A stretch of 64,000 bases of DNA from CAVPHV01 sp963704825 (GCA_963704825.1 CAVPHV010000017.1:553190-617189), one strand, 5' to 3'. Counted from the first letter of the stretch, positions 49,653-59,010 are shown. Notes: a model not told the origin generated them from the letters alone. Program-made: numbers and translations.

Positions 49653-52556
49653 GTGATCAACAGGGACCCAATTCCGATTCGACCTCGCTCCCGTTCGCGT
49701 CGAGTCCTGTGGATCGTGCTCGGCGTCTTCCTCGTTCTTCTGTTGATGTTGCGCACCATCGCAGTGTTCTGGACCGACTACCTGTGGTTCGACTCGATTC
49801 AGCAGACCGGTGTGTGGCGCACGCTGATCTTCACCAGGGTGTGGCTGGTGTTAGCTGCCTCACTCGTCGCCTTTGCCCTGTTCTGGCTGAACCTGGCCCT
49901 TGCCGATCGTTTGTCTCCGCGAATGAGAACGTTCGGCGACAGCCCCGACGACGAACTGCTGGACCGATTCCAGGAGTGGGTGACCCCGCGAGTCGGATGG
50001 GTGCGGCTCGTGGTTGCGGCCTTCTTCGGGATCATGCTCGGGTTGAGCGCGGCGGTGTGGTGGGAGGACTGGCTGCTCTTCCGCTACGGCGGCGACTTCG
50101 GCATCTTGGATCCCATCTTCAGCAATGACATCGGCCGGTACGTGTTCCAGCTGCCCTTCTACCGCAGCCTCTTCACCTGGGCATTCCAACTGGTATTGGT
50201 CATCACGCTGGCGACGGCAGGTCTCCACTATCTCAACGGCGGCATTCGGATTGGTTCGGAAAACCGAAGGGTCAATCCCGGGGTCAAGGTGCACCTCTCG
50301 ATCCTTCTTGCCGTGCTGGCGCTGTTGAAGGCCGTCGGTTACACCCTCGACCAGTGGCAACTGCTGTACTCGACCAACGGGGGAGTGATCGGAGCGTCGT
50401 TCACGGACGTTACGGCCCGGCTCCCCGCGCTGCGCCTGCTGGTCCTCATCTCACTCGTGGCGGCGGTGATCCTCCTCGTGAACCTGCGGTTCCGGGGATG
50501 GACGCTGCCCGCCGTGGCTCTTGGCCTATGGCTGGTGACCTCGGTGGTTGTTGGTGGCCTCTACCCGTTCCTGATCCAGCGGCTGCGGGTCGAGCCGGAC
50601 GAGATCAACAAGGAAACCGAATACGTCGCCTACAACATCGATTTCACTCGCGAAGCCTATGGTCTGACCGATGTCACGGTCGCGCCCTTTGCGGCTTCGC
50701 CCGATCTCGATGCGGAGCAGCTGGCGGCCAACACGGACACGCTCGAGAACATTCGACTGTGGGACCCCGGTGTGCTCGAAACCACCTATCGGGAGCTGCA
50801 GGAGATCCGCACGTTCTACGGGATCGAGGACGTCGACGTCGACCGCTACATGGTCGACGGCAAGCTGACCCAGGTGATGGTCGCGGCCCGGGAGCTCGAC
50901 GAGACCAGCATCCCGGGCGGCGGCTGGGTGAATGAGCGGTTGGTGTACACCCACGGGTTCGGGGCAGTCCTCAGCCCGGCCAACGAGGTGACCCCCGAGG
51001 GCAGGCCCAGCTTCCTGGTCCAGGACATCCCACCAATCTCCACCGAGCCGTCGCTCGATATCCCCATCGACGGGTCGCGTATCTACTTCTCCGACGCCGC
51101 CGACCCCGACTATGTGGTGGCCGCCTCGAAGCAGGAGGAGGTCGACTACCCGATTGGTGAGAGCGGCGACAACGTGCAGTTCAACAGCTATGAGGGTGAT
51201 GGCGGCGTCGAACTGGGCGGTCTCTTCAGCCGATTTGCCTGGTTCCTGAGGTTCGGCGAGCTCGATACGCTGATCTCCGGCCAGCTCACTGCGGACAGCA
51301 AGGTGCTGATGGTGCGCAACGTGCGGGAGCGGGTCAAGAAGGTGGCGCCGTTCATGTTTGCCGACGCCGACGCCTATGCGGTGATCATCGACGGCGAGAT
51401 CAAATGGATCGTTGACCTCTACACGATCACCAACTGGTACCCGTACTCGACGGATGCCAACACGACCCGATTGGAGCGGGTGCCCGGTCTGCCCGACCAG
51501 TTCAACTACATCCGCAACTCGGCCAAGGCTGTCGTTGACGCCGAGAACGGAACCATCGATCTGTATGTGGTCGACGCCGAGGATCCCTTGATCAAGGCCC
51601 AGCAGCGCATCTTCCCCTCGCTGTTCGTGGGCATAGATCAGATGCCGGCCGAGTTACGGGAGCACCTGCGCTATCCCGAGGATCTTTTCAGGGTGCAGTC
51701 CGACCAGTACCGCTTCTATCACGTGACCGATCCGCAACAGTTCCTCAACAATGTCGACCCGTGGCAGATTGCCCGCGACCCGTCGACCTCACCACGCCCG
51801 GACCTGCGCTTTGCCTTTCGTGACGAGAACAACAACGAGTTCCGGCCAATGCTGCCGTACTACCTGCTGATGGCGCTGCCGAACGAGGACGAGCTGTCCT
51901 TCCTGATCATGCAGCCGTTCACGCCACAAGGTCGTCCCAATATGGTTGCCTTCCTGGTGGCGACCAGCGATGGGCAGATCACGTCGTACACCCTGCCTGC
52001 CGATCGAGCCCAGCCGGGGCCGAACCAGGTTGGTGACTTCATCAATCAGAACACCGAGATCTCCGCCCAGTTCACGCTGCTGGGTCAGGGGGGTTCGGCC
52101 GTTATCCAGGGCAGCATGCTGGTGATCCCGATCGAAGAGTCTTTGATCTATGTCCAGCCGATCTACATCACTGCGGATCAGAGCAACGGACCGACGAGCC
52201 CAACCGGGGCCCAGCCCGCCTCGGGGACGACCGGCATTCCGGAGTTCAACAGCGTGGTGGTGTCCTTCGACGGCCGGGTTGAAATCGGGACCACCCTGGA
52301 CAATGCTCTGGCTACGGTGTTTGCCGGCTTCGGTGGGACCGATTCGTCCCCGACCGTCGACGAGGACGGCCAACCCGTCGAGGTGCCCGAGCAGGTTGCG
52401 GCGCTGGTCGCCCAGGCTGAGGCGGCGTTCCTGAGTGCCGACGCCGCGCTGCGCAGCGGCGACCTCGTTGCCTATGCCGAGCACATCGCAGAGGCCGAGC
52501 GCCTTGTCGCCGAGGCCAACCGCCTCATCGCAACCCTGCCGGTCGCCGCGCCCTAG
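49653..52556 (+). CDS. UPF0182 family membrane protein
   Basis: This 967-residue protein belongs to the widespread but uncharacterised UPF0182 (COG1615) family of actinobacteria and cyanobacteria. About seven membrane helices lie in residues 15-320 (FLVLLLMLRTIAVFWTDYLWF is the typical start), followed by a large extracellular domain with YNIDFTREAYGL, NIRLWDP, YTHGFGAVLSPANEV and FMFADADAYAVIIDGEIKWIVDLYT, all family hallmarks. An Ala/Glu-rich tail ends the protein. The function is not known. Confidence 0.9.
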   Translation: MINRDPIPIRPRSRSRRVLWIVLGVFLVLLLMLRTIAVFWTDYLWFDSIQQTGVWRTLIFTRVWLVLAASLVAFALFWLNLALADRLSPRMRTFGDSPDDELLDRFQEWVTPRVGWVRLVVAAFFGIMLGLSAAVWWEDWLLFRYGGDFGILDPIFSNDIGRYVFQLPFYRSLFTWAFQLVLVITLATAGLHYLNGGIRIGSENRRVNPGVKVHLSILLAVLALLKAVGYTLDQWQLLYSTNGGVIGASFTDVTARLPALRLLVLISLVAAVILLVNLRFRGWTLPAVALGLWLVTSVVVGGLYPFLIQRLRVEPDEINKETEYVAYNIDFTREAYGLTDVTVAPFAASPDLDAEQLAANTDTLENIRLWDPGVLETTYRELQEIRTFYGIEDVDVDRYMVDGKLTQVMVAARELDETSIPGGGWVNERLVYTHGFGAVLSPANEVTPEGRPSFLVQDIPPISTEPSLDIPIDGSRIYFSDAADPDYVVAASKQEEVDYPIGESGDNVQFNSYEGDGGVELGGLFSRFAWFLRFGELDTLISGQLTADSKVLMVRNVRERVKKVAPFMFADADAYAVIIDGEIKWIVDLYTITNWYPYSTDANTTRLERVPGLPDQFNYIRNSAKAVVDAENGTIDLYVVDAEDPLIKAQQRIFPSLFVGIDQMPAELREHLRYPEDLFRVQSDQYRFYHVTDPQQFLNNVDPWQIARDPSTSPRPDLRFAFRDENNNEFRPMLPYYLLMALPNEDELSFLIMQPFTPQGRPNMVAFLVATSDGQITSYTLPADRAQPGPNQVGDFINQNTEISAQFTLLGQGGSAVIQGSMLVIPIEESLIYVQPIYITADQSNGPTSPTGAQPASGTTGIPEFNSVVVSFDGRVEIGTTLDNALATVFAGFGGTDSSPTVDEDGQPVEVPEQVAALVAQAEAAFLSADAALRSGDLVAYAEHIAEAERLVAEANRLIATLPVAAP

Positions 52557-52670
52557 TTCTTGCTACGGCTACCTGGGCGCCGGAGTCTCGGGGGTACTTG
52601 GCCAGATGCATCTTCACCGCGTCGGCGATGTCGGCGATCATCGACAAGGCTTCCGCAGCGGGAGGTTGTG

Positions 52671-54689
52671 TCAGGAGGCGGCGACGGCGAGCCGAACCGC
52701 TGGTTCGTTGGCGGCAACGGTTGCCATCCCGGGCGTGGTGGCGGTCCCGATCTCAGCTCTCGGCAGGGTGAGGCGGAACTCGGTGTGGTTGGCAACCCGC
52801 CGATACTCGAGTTCGCCATTCATCAGTTGGGCGAGTTGCCGGGCCACGGCGAGGCCGAGACCCACCGATGCCGGCTCCACCCGACCGCACTCGACTCGGC
52901 CGTAGGGCTGGAAGATGAGTTCCTCGTCGCCGACTGGGATACCAGGGCCGTTGTCGGCGACGGTGATCACGACGGTGGAGTCGCGTTGGTCCACGTCCAT
53001 CCAGATCTCGTCACCGCCGTAGCGGGTGGCGTTGGTCACCAGGTTGCGCAGGATCTGTCGGACCCGGAAACCGTCGGCCCGGCAGTACGTGCTCCAGGGA
53101 GCACGTGAGGTGTTGACGTGCGTGGCGTCGGTGCTCGAAAGATGGCCCGCGATGACCGACTCGATGGCAGCGCTGAGGTCGACCCGTTCCATCTTGAGAT
53201 TGAGGGTGCCGATGTCGGCGCGGGCGGCGACCAGGAGATCCTCGACGATGTAGGAAAGCTCGGCGCTCTGGTCGGCAATCAACGCGACGAGTTCAACCGC
53301 TTCCTCGGCGCTGATGAATGCGTTGCCGCCGGTCAGCTCGTGGGCGAGGCCGACGACGGCAGTGAGCGGGGTGCGAAGCTCGTGGCTGATCGAGGCGATG
53401 AATTGGTCCTTGGAGCGAGCCGCCCGCTCGAGCTGCTCTTTGAGTTCGGTGACCTCGGCAAGGGAGTCCTTGAGCTCGCCGTTTTCGAGGGTGACGGCGA
53501 TCCGGCTGGCGAGTGTCGCCAACAGCTCTTCGTCGTCACGGCCGAATGCGCTGACGTCCCCCAGCCGGTTGGCGGCGACTACAAGACCGATGACGCCTCC
53601 GGCGCGGTCGACCAGGGGCACCGCGATGCCGTTGTCGACGGCAGGTGTCGCCGAGGTGGGGCCTTCATTCGGCTCGGTGAAGCGGGCACTCTCGCAACTG
53701 TCGATAACAGTGCGGTAGATCGATTCTCCGGGCCGCACCAGTGCGGGGCGCATGCTTTCGCGGCGATTGTCGGGACCGATCGCGGTGACGTAGGCGAGGG
53801 CGTTGGTGCCGTTGGGGAACAGCACGATATCGGCGAACTCGGCGTCGATCATCGAGCAGGCGTGGGTGGCGGCAGCGAGGAGGGCATCGTCGATCTGGGG
53901 GGTTGAGTGCAAGTCGAGTGTCGCCTCGTAGAGCGCCGTCATTCGAGCCCGTTCGGACATCTGAGACACGTAGCTCCGATAGGCGAGGAAGACGATGACC
54001 GGGGGCAGCGCCGCCAGCCATGCCGAACCCGGATTGAGCCAGACGAGGTGGACGGCAATCAGGCCGAGCACGGCATTGATCGTGTAGCCAACGCTGCTCA
54101 GCAGCAGGACGTTGCGGGCTTCGGCAGGGTCGACCCGGCCGCCCATCAGCTGGATGACCCGACTGATCAGGGCCGCCACCATGGGGAGCGGAACCAGCAC
54201 GGCGACGATGGCGGCCACGGCGCCGACGCCGGAGAGAGGGTCGCCAAGGCCAACAATCGTGCGGAACACGATGACGCTGACGGCGGCGGACAGGGCGAAC
54301 TGGCTGACGTTGAAGGCCAGCTTGATCGGCGGCTGGCGGCGATGGATGGTGAGGACGAGCAACGCCCCTGCCACCTGGGCGACGACCAACTCAGCCGGGG
54401 CGGCGAAGAACAGCCCGAGGACGAGGGGGATCTCATTGAGTGACATCGAGTGCGCTTCGCGGCGGAACCGGATGTGCACTACGGCGATTTCGGCCACGTA
54501 GAACAGTGGCATCAGGACCCACCACCGGAGGCTGATGGGGCTCGCCAGCGGCTCCCAGGACGCCAGGGTGGCGGTGAGAGCGATCGCAAGGGCGGCGATG
54601 AATCCGATGAGCAGACGGACACGAGCCGGCCCGTCGAGGCCCGGTCGACGACTCGCTTCTGGAGTCTGCATGTGGGGGGTGTCGCTCAT
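52671..54689 (-). CDS. Orphan membrane sensor histidine kinase with GAF domain
   Basis: This 672-residue kinase begins with seven or so hydrophobic helices (about 25-240), a MASE-like sensor region, then a GAF domain (about 258-405, AVPLVDRAGGVIGLVVAANR), a coiled coil and HisKA with phospho-His436 in QFIASISHELRTPLTAVVGLAHEL. The HATPase domain carries NLVTNATRYGG, DNGPGIPVG and SVGLGLAVARQLAQLMNG. No response regulator gene is adjacent. It follows the subtilase gene by 37 bp on the same strand, so both may share a transcript. An AGGAAG sits 12 nt before the ATG. Confidence 0.88.
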   Translation of the reverse strand: MSDTPHMQTPEASRRPGLDGPARVRLLIGFIAALAIALTATLASWEPLASPISLRWWVLMPLFYVAEIAVVHIRFRREAHSMSLNEIPLVLGLFFAAPAELVVAQVAGALLVLTIHRRQPPIKLAFNVSQFALSAAVSVIVFRTIVGLGDPLSGVGAVAAIVAVLVPLPMVAALISRVIQLMGGRVDPAEARNVLLLSSVGYTINAVLGLIAVHLVWLNPGSAWLAALPPVIVFLAYRSYVSQMSERARMTALYEATLDLHSTPQIDDALLAAATHACSMIDAEFADIVLFPNGTNALAYVTAIGPDNRRESMRPALVRPGESIYRTVIDSCESARFTEPNEGPTSATPAVDNGIAVPLVDRAGGVIGLVVAANRLGDVSAFGRDDEELLATLASRIAVTLENGELKDSLAEVTELKEQLERAARSKDQFIASISHELRTPLTAVVGLAHELTGGNAFISAEEAVELVALIADQSAELSYIVEDLLVAARADIGTLNLKMERVDLSAAIESVIAGHLSSTDATHVNTSRAPWSTYCRADGFRVRQILRNLVTNATRYGGDEIWMDVDQRDSTVVITVADNGPGIPVGDEELIFQPYGRVECGRVEPASVGLGLAVARQLAQLMNGELEYRRVANHTEFRLTLPRAEIGTATTPGMATVAANEPAVRLAVAAS

Positions 54690-54726
54690 CAGGTATGGGT
54701 GCTTCCTGTAGGCAGGGCTACCTCGA

Positions 54727-56334
54727 TCACTTCCAGCTCAAGCCGGTCCAAACGTCGGTAGACCACGAGAGGCCCGACCATGAGAGGCCCGACCACGACA
54801 GGCCGCTCCACGACAAACCGTTCCAGGTGTTGTTGGACCATGACAGTCCGCTCCAGGAGAGTCCGGACCATGACAGTCCGCTCCAGGAGAGTCCGGACCA
54901 TGACAGCCCGCTCCAAGAGAGACCCGACCAGTCGGTGCCGGTCCAGGTGGAACCGTTCCAGTTGCCACCGTCCCAGGCCAGCTGGTTGGCGGAGTACTTG
55001 GCCCAGTATTCGGCGTTCCACTCGTTGCCGAAGATGTCTTGCTCGCCTTTGAGGACGAGACCATTGAGCTCGACGTGGGCTTCCCCACGGGCGGCTTCCA
55101 GGGAACCCTTGCCCTCGGATGCCTTGAACGTCTGCTTGGCCTTGAAGGTTGCGGTTCCGTAGGCTTCGCCAAGGTCGATGATGCCGGCGCCTTGGCAGAT
55201 GGACTTCGTGTTGTAAAGGGGCTCGGCCGTCGTCATCAAGAGGGCCTTGACCATGTCGGGGCTGAGGTCAGGGCGCTGGTCGAGCAGCAGGGCTACTCCA
55301 CCGGACACCACGGCCGAGGCCTGCGAGGTGCCGGAGCCGAGGAAGAAGCGCTCTTCCACCCTTGCCTTGGGATAGCCCTGATCGGCGGCGGAACCGGGGT
55401 TGCGGAGGCTGACGATCGATTTGCCGGGCGCCACGATGTCGACGTAGCGAGCGCTGGTGCCGCAGTTGGAGAAGTCGGCGACCTGGTCATCCTTCACCCG
55501 GTAGTCGATGCCGTCGCTTGCGGTGGCGCCGACCGCAATGACGTAGGGGTCGATGGCCGGGTTGCGCAGCGCGTTGCCGTTGCCGTCGTTGCCGGCAGCG
55601 ACGACCACCACGATTCCGGCACGCCATGCGTTCTCGATGGCGTGGGTGAGGGGATCGACTTGGTAGCTTTGGACGCCGGTCGTGCCGTACGCCAGGTTGA
55701 TCACCCGGATGTTCATGCCATTGTCGCGGCGGTGCTGCACGACCCAGTCGATGGCGGCGATGACCTGCGAAACGTCCACCGTGCCGTTGGAGTCCGCAAC
55801 CTTTACGTTGATGATGCGGGCGCCCGGTGCCATTCCGAGGAACTTGGCTTCCTCACCCTCGGCGATCTTGTATGCGTTGTCGTCACGACCGGCGATGATG
55901 CCGGCGAGGTGGGTGCCGTGCCCGAAGGTGTCGAGGTAGCGCAGGTCGGGGTCCTGGGACTCGAACGAGAGGTCGGGTCCGTTGATTACCTTGTTCTTGT
56001 AGGTGAGGCCGTTGACGGGGACCACGCCGGTGTCGATCAGGGCGACGTCGATGCCTGCGCCGGTGTAGCCGTGCCTCCAGAACTCGTCGGCCCCGGTGAT
56101 CGCCTGGGTCACGTAGTACATCGACCCGGCGTAATTCTTGGGGGTGTAAGCGTACAACAGCGTGCGGGCGTCCTCCCACTCGGACTCGATGCCGTCATCG
56201 TTATTGTGATTGTCGTGGGCGCGAGCTGCCGCCGGGAATGCGGCGAGCATCGCAGCAGCCACGAGGACGGCGACGGCGAGCGTCAGCAGACGCCTCATCG
56301 AAAGCGGGAGGGGTGAATGCGCACGGCTGATCAT
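54727..56334 (-). CDS. Secreted subtilisin-like S8 protease with C-terminal Trp-pentapeptide repeats
   Basis: This 535-residue exported protease has a signal peptide (cut near residue 39 after ARA) and a peptidase S8 domain with catalytic Asp101 (VALIDTGVV), His139 (FGHGTHLAGIIAG) and Ser337 (GSGTSQASAVVSGG), and oxyanion Asn249 (VAAGND). No separate I9 propeptide is obvious. After a linker, residues 454-535 are 16 five-residue repeats of form W-x-G-x-x, nine of them exactly WSGLS. The repeats may bind wall or polysaccharide. The ATG at 56334 is supported by GGAGG 8 nt upstream. Confidence 0.9.
   Translation of the reverse strand: MISRAHSPLPLSMRRLLTLAVAVLVAAAMLAAFPAAARAHDNHNNDDGIESEWEDARTLLYAYTPKNYAGSMYYVTQAITGADEFWRHGYTGAGIDVALIDTGVVPVNGLTYKNKVINGPDLSFESQDPDLRYLDTFGHGTHLAGIIAGRDDNAYKIAEGEEAKFLGMAPGARIINVKVADSNGTVDVSQVIAAIDWVVQHRRDNGMNIRVINLAYGTTGVQSYQVDPLTHAIENAWRAGIVVVVAAGNDGNGNALRNPAIDPYVIAVGATASDGIDYRVKDDQVADFSNCGTSARYVDIVAPGKSIVSLRNPGSAADQGYPKARVEERFFLGSGTSQASAVVSGGVALLLDQRPDLSPDMVKALLMTTAEPLYNTKSICQGAGIIDLGEAYGTATFKAKQTFKASEGKGSLEAARGEAHVELNGLVLKGEQDIFGNEWNAEYWAKYSANQLAWDGGNWNGSTWTGTDWSGLSWSGLSWSGLSWSGLSWSGLSWSGLSWSNNTWNGLSWSGLSWSGLSWSGLSWSTDVWTGLSWK
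54730..54975 (-). repeat. In-gene tandem repeat coding for Trp pentads
   Basis: The 3' end of the subtilase gene repeats with a 15-nt period, paired into 30-nt units. Positions 54841-54870 and 54871-54900 are identical over 30 nt, and 54901-54930 differs at a few bases, showing recent duplication. Confidence 0.9.
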
Positions 56335-56339
56335 GTCGG

Positions 56340-56353
56340 GGACCTCCAGGTCC
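56340..56353 (-). promoter_or_regulatory. Self-complementary ribosome-binding region of the subtilase
   Basis: The minus strand reads GGACCTGGAGGTCC, a palindrome containing the GGAGG Shine-Dalgarno. A 5-bp stem with a 4-nt loop could partly hide the site. Confidence 0.35.
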
Positions 56354-56774
56354 GGGTGCTGTACCTACATAGCTGTTACCGGACCAGCCCCATGACCCGA
56401 TACGGGTTAGTCAGTAAGGGTTGTTCGCTCGCACAAACTGACTAGTACCACGTCGTGCGCGGTTCGCACGGGTGGCCCCCTCAGGTTGCCTGGGATACTG
56501 GTGTGATCGTCGGCTCCGGTTCGGCCTCGGCGATCCCTCCGTTCTCGGGTTGCGACTTCTACCCCGCGCTTCAAGGTTCCGGCTTCGGTCGGCACGGTTG
56601 GACACCGCGTGCCCAACGCAGAGAAGGACGACCTAGCATCCGAGCGCCGGGGGCCGGCGAGTGGGGCGTCGTACGGGGTCGGTGCGTCGCGCCAGAGAGC
56701 AGTAGGGCAGATTCCGGGAGCCGTCCGGGTCCTGTGATGGCAAGTACCGGCCTGTGGTAATGTGGCGCTAACGA
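56354..56774. other. Spacer between the subtilase and tRNA-fMet without a gene
   Basis: No reading frame here has convincing coding character. A TAATGT at 56758-56763, 11 nt before the tRNA, may be its -10 box. No riboswitch class could be recognised. Confidence 0.5.
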
Positions 56775-56848
<74 letters not shown>

Positions 56849-56852
56849 CGAA

Positions 56853-56879
56853 GGAAGGCCCTTGCACTGCAAGGGCTTC
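56853..56879 (+). terminator. Hairpin after tRNA-fMet
   Basis: GAAGGCCCTTGCA pairs with TGCAAGGGCTTC, leaving one bulged G, 4 nt after the tRNA end. It is followed by TCGGCGTTTCT and not a clean T-run. Confidence 0.55.
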
Positions 56880-57149
56880 TCGGCGTTTCTGGAGTACCTC
56901 GCGGCGGCCCTCGTGAGGCTCCATACCGCGTCCGTAACGGGAGCCGACGAGATCGCACTGTTTCAGGACCATGTCTCACGGCGTCCATTGAGGCTAGGAC
57001 GGGCAGTGACGACGGTCTGGGTGTCGATTATCGCGGCTACGTTCGGTGTCCGATTTCGGCCGTGGCCCGCACGCATCAGTGCCGGTCTGCTCGGCTTGGG
57101 GAGGCGCTCGCTATGGCGCATATCGGGCGATCTGTGCGGCCTACGCGGC
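56880..57149. other. Spacer after tRNA-fMet without a supported gene
   Basis: A 119-codon open frame from 56862 crosses this stretch, but it starts inside the tRNA terminator, has no ribosome-binding site and shows no family resemblance. No second copy of the tRNA 3' end was found within the window. Confidence 0.4.
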
Positions 57150-57869
57150 TCACCTCTGTGGCTGGGTCCCGACTCGATGGCCCGCGATCGAATTCGATCG
57201 GTAGGTCCTGATCCAGGCTGACATCAGGTCAGTCGTGAACCTGGACAGATCCTCGAGGTTCATCGACGCAACACCTGGCGTGTCGGACACATGACGCCCG
57301 CCATCAGCGGGTCGAAGGTGGTTGACCGACTTCGTGAACTCTCCCTGACGCTTTCCGCTAATGCCCAGCGAGTCCCTGATGCCCCCTGAACCGCCGAACT
57401 CATCTTCCGCGTACTCGTAGACGAGGGAGTGATCACCGCCGTCCCGGTTCGCCTTACCAAACAGTCGGAGCGCCTCGCGGAAGGGCGCACTTGACACCAG
57501 ACCCACGCCTCCCTGTGCTGCGAACTCCTCCAGAGCACCGGGCACCATCATGTAGGCCTTCGCGGTGTCGACGCGGACCCACTGGTTACCGTGCTCGTCT
57601 CGGACGTTGGAGCGATTGACTTCCTCCTGCAACTCGCCCCGGCCGTGCTTGAATGCCCGCAGCACGCCGAGAATCTGACTGAACCGTGCTCGGGCACCTT
57701 GCTCAGCCTCGTCCAGATCGTCCGTGTGCGGATCGCCCTCCACCCTCATCACATGCTGTCCCGTTTTCGGATTCACAACGATGAATCCGGGGTCGATGAT
57801 GTCGCTGATCGTGATGAGCGCCGACTGGTCAGCTCCTTGCGTGACCTCGGGCATGGGGAGCTTGATCAT
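57150..57869 (-). CDS. Hypothetical cytoplasmic protein
   Basis: I do not recognise this 239-residue protein. It has no signal peptide or membrane helix. It is rich in charged residues, with a helical stretch DDLDEAEQGARARFSQILGVLRAFKHGRGELQEEVNRS and a Gly-rich segment EFGGSGGIRDSLGISGKRQG. The ATG has AAGGACAC 4 nt upstream, the best evidence that it is real. It is the first gene beyond the tRNA, on the opposite strand, in the accessory region, so it may belong to a mobile element. Confidence 0.5.
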   Translation of the reverse strand: MIKLPMPEVTQGADQSALITISDIIDPGFIVVNPKTGQHVMRVEGDPHTDDLDEAEQGARARFSQILGVLRAFKHGRGELQEEVNRSNVRDEHGNQWVRVDTAKAYMMVPGALEEFAAQGGVGLVSSAPFREALRLFGKANRDGGDHSLVYEYAEDEFGGSGGIRDSLGISGKRQGEFTKSVNHLRPADGGRHVSDTPGVASMNLEDLSRFTTDLMSAWIRTYRSNSIAGHRVGTQPQR

Positions 57870-58327
57870 GGTCGTGTCCTTGTGGGCGACGTGATCCGAT
57901 TCTACGAAACCACTCGGATCTTCTGCGCGTGGCTGCGACCGGAGAAGGCAGCGAACTGGCCGGTCAGATCACTCATCGCCCCGAGCGATATCGCACTCCG
58001 TTCTGCTCATAGCCGGGATATCGGGCGAATCGACGAAGGGGCGGCAACCACCGTGAGTATTCGGCACCCGAGCGCAGCAGTGCCGATCCAGCGCACTCCG
58101 CGGATTGCTCGTTCGTGCACCCGATCTAGTGATCGGTGCGTGTATCGGAGGTGGGATACTCGCCATTGTGAGCGGAGGTCCGCAGCGAGACAACTAGAAG
58201 CATCACCGCCAGCCGCACGACGGTGGATGACAGCTCGGAACCGTGGACAAAGGCTTGCTTGCACCGGCTTCCGGATCCCGGACGCTTTGCGCTTGCTCGA
58301 TATCGCGTGGCGAATGGGTCCAGCCTC
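57870..58327. other. Spacer without a supported gene
   Basis: Open frames of 70-280 codons cross this region on both strands but overlap one another, lack ribosome-binding sites and resemble no family. GCGATCGAT-like AT-poorer patches differ from the housekeeping region, consistent with foreign or decayed DNA. Confidence 0.35.
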
Positions 58328-58345
58328 CTTTGGATCCTCTTGAGG
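58328..58345 (+). repeat. Periodic 18-bp motif, copy A
   Basis: CTTTGGATCCTCTTGAGG carries two CTT-headed heptamers (CTTTGGA, CTTGAGG) 11 bp apart. A CATACT box follows at 58355-58360, and the secreted-protein gene starts at 58384, 56 nt after the motif begins. Confidence 0.6.
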
Positions 58346-58383
58346 TGCCTCTCGCATACTCGGAGGAGGAAAGGAGGTTGCGA

Positions 58384-58941
58384 ATGACACGCACCCACGC
58401 CCGCACGGCAACGATCGTGCTCCTTGTCGTGGCGATGCTCGCGATCGCGGTGCCCGCGTCGGCGGGCCGATCGGTCGAGCGGCCGGTCCGCGAGAAGTTC
58501 TCCGGCTACGTCGTCGGTATCGAGTACGCCCCGAACTTCCCCGCCCACGCCGGCGATACGTTCGGTGGCCGCTGCAGTGTGCCCTCGCAATGGGTCAGCA
58601 CGATGTCGGGGACTGGCACGATCAGTCACCTCGGCAGGGTCTCGTGGACAACGGAGCACTGTTTCCAGCTGTTCGCAGGGACCTTCAGTGATGCCGACCT
58701 GGTCATCACCGCCGCCAACGGCGACGAGCTGTATGGAACCTACGCCGGGGTCATGACCGGAGAGACGACCTACGTCGAGACCATGGTCATCACCGGCGGC
58801 ACCGGTCGCTTCGCAGGAGCGTCCGGAACCGTCGAGGAGTCCGGCTGGTTCGACCCGGACACCGGATACATGGAGGTCACCGGACGGGGAACGATCACCT
58901 ATGACGTGGTCCGACCGGTCGGCGATGGAGTGATCACATGA
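58384..58941 (+). CDS. Secreted protein of unknown function, beta-rich
   Basis: This 185-residue protein has a Sec signal peptide (about residues 1-29, cut after ASA) and a mature part rich in Gly and alternating beta strands: GTGTISHLGRVSWTTEHCF, GDELYGTYAGVMTG, MVITGGTGRFAGASGTVEESGWFD and MEVTGRGTITYDV. The GGTGRFAGASG loop is common in small exported beta-barrel proteins of actinobacteria. Two cysteines (in GGRCSVPS and TEHCFQLF) could form a disulfide. AAAGGAGG precedes the ATG at 58384, a periodic motif lies upstream and a strong terminator follows, so it looks intact and single. Confidence 0.75.
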   Translation: MTRTHARTATIVLLVVAMLAIAVPASAGRSVERPVREKFSGYVVGIEYAPNFPAHAGDTFGGRCSVPSQWVSTMSGTGTISHLGRVSWTTEHCFQLFAGTFSDADLVITAANGDELYGTYAGVMTGETTYVETMVITGGTGRFAGASGTVEESGWFDPDTGYMEVTGRGTITYDVVRPVGDGVIT

Positions 58942-58950
58942 CGCCAAGGG

Positions 58951-58981
58951 TGGAGGGAGCCCCATCCCGGGGCTCCCTCCA
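58951..58981 (+). terminator. Terminator of the secreted-protein gene
   Basis: TGGAGGGAGCCCC (58951-58963) is fully complementary to 58969-58981 around an ATCCC loop, 9 nt after the stop codon. The 13-bp stem lacks a T-tract. Confidence 0.75.
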
Positions 58982-58993
58982 ACGCGTCAGGGT

Positions 58994-59010
58994 CTTTGGA
59001 TTCCCTTGAG
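58994..59010 (+). repeat. Periodic 18-bp motif, copy B
   Basis: CTTTGGATTCCCTTGAG matches copy A at nearly all positions and keeps the 11-bp heptamer period. It lies 53 nt before the ATG of the interrupted lipoprotein gene at 59047. Confidence 0.6.

Noticed and set aside
54780..54930. Possible CRISPR-like array of 30-nt repeats
   Set aside because: The repeats abut with no spacers and lie in frame within the subtilase gene, coding for WSGLS pentads.
57591..58343. A 250-codon plus-strand frame overlapping the hypothetical gene and spacer
   Set aside because: It lacks a ribosome-binding site, overlaps the better-supported minus-strand gene and has no family resemblance.
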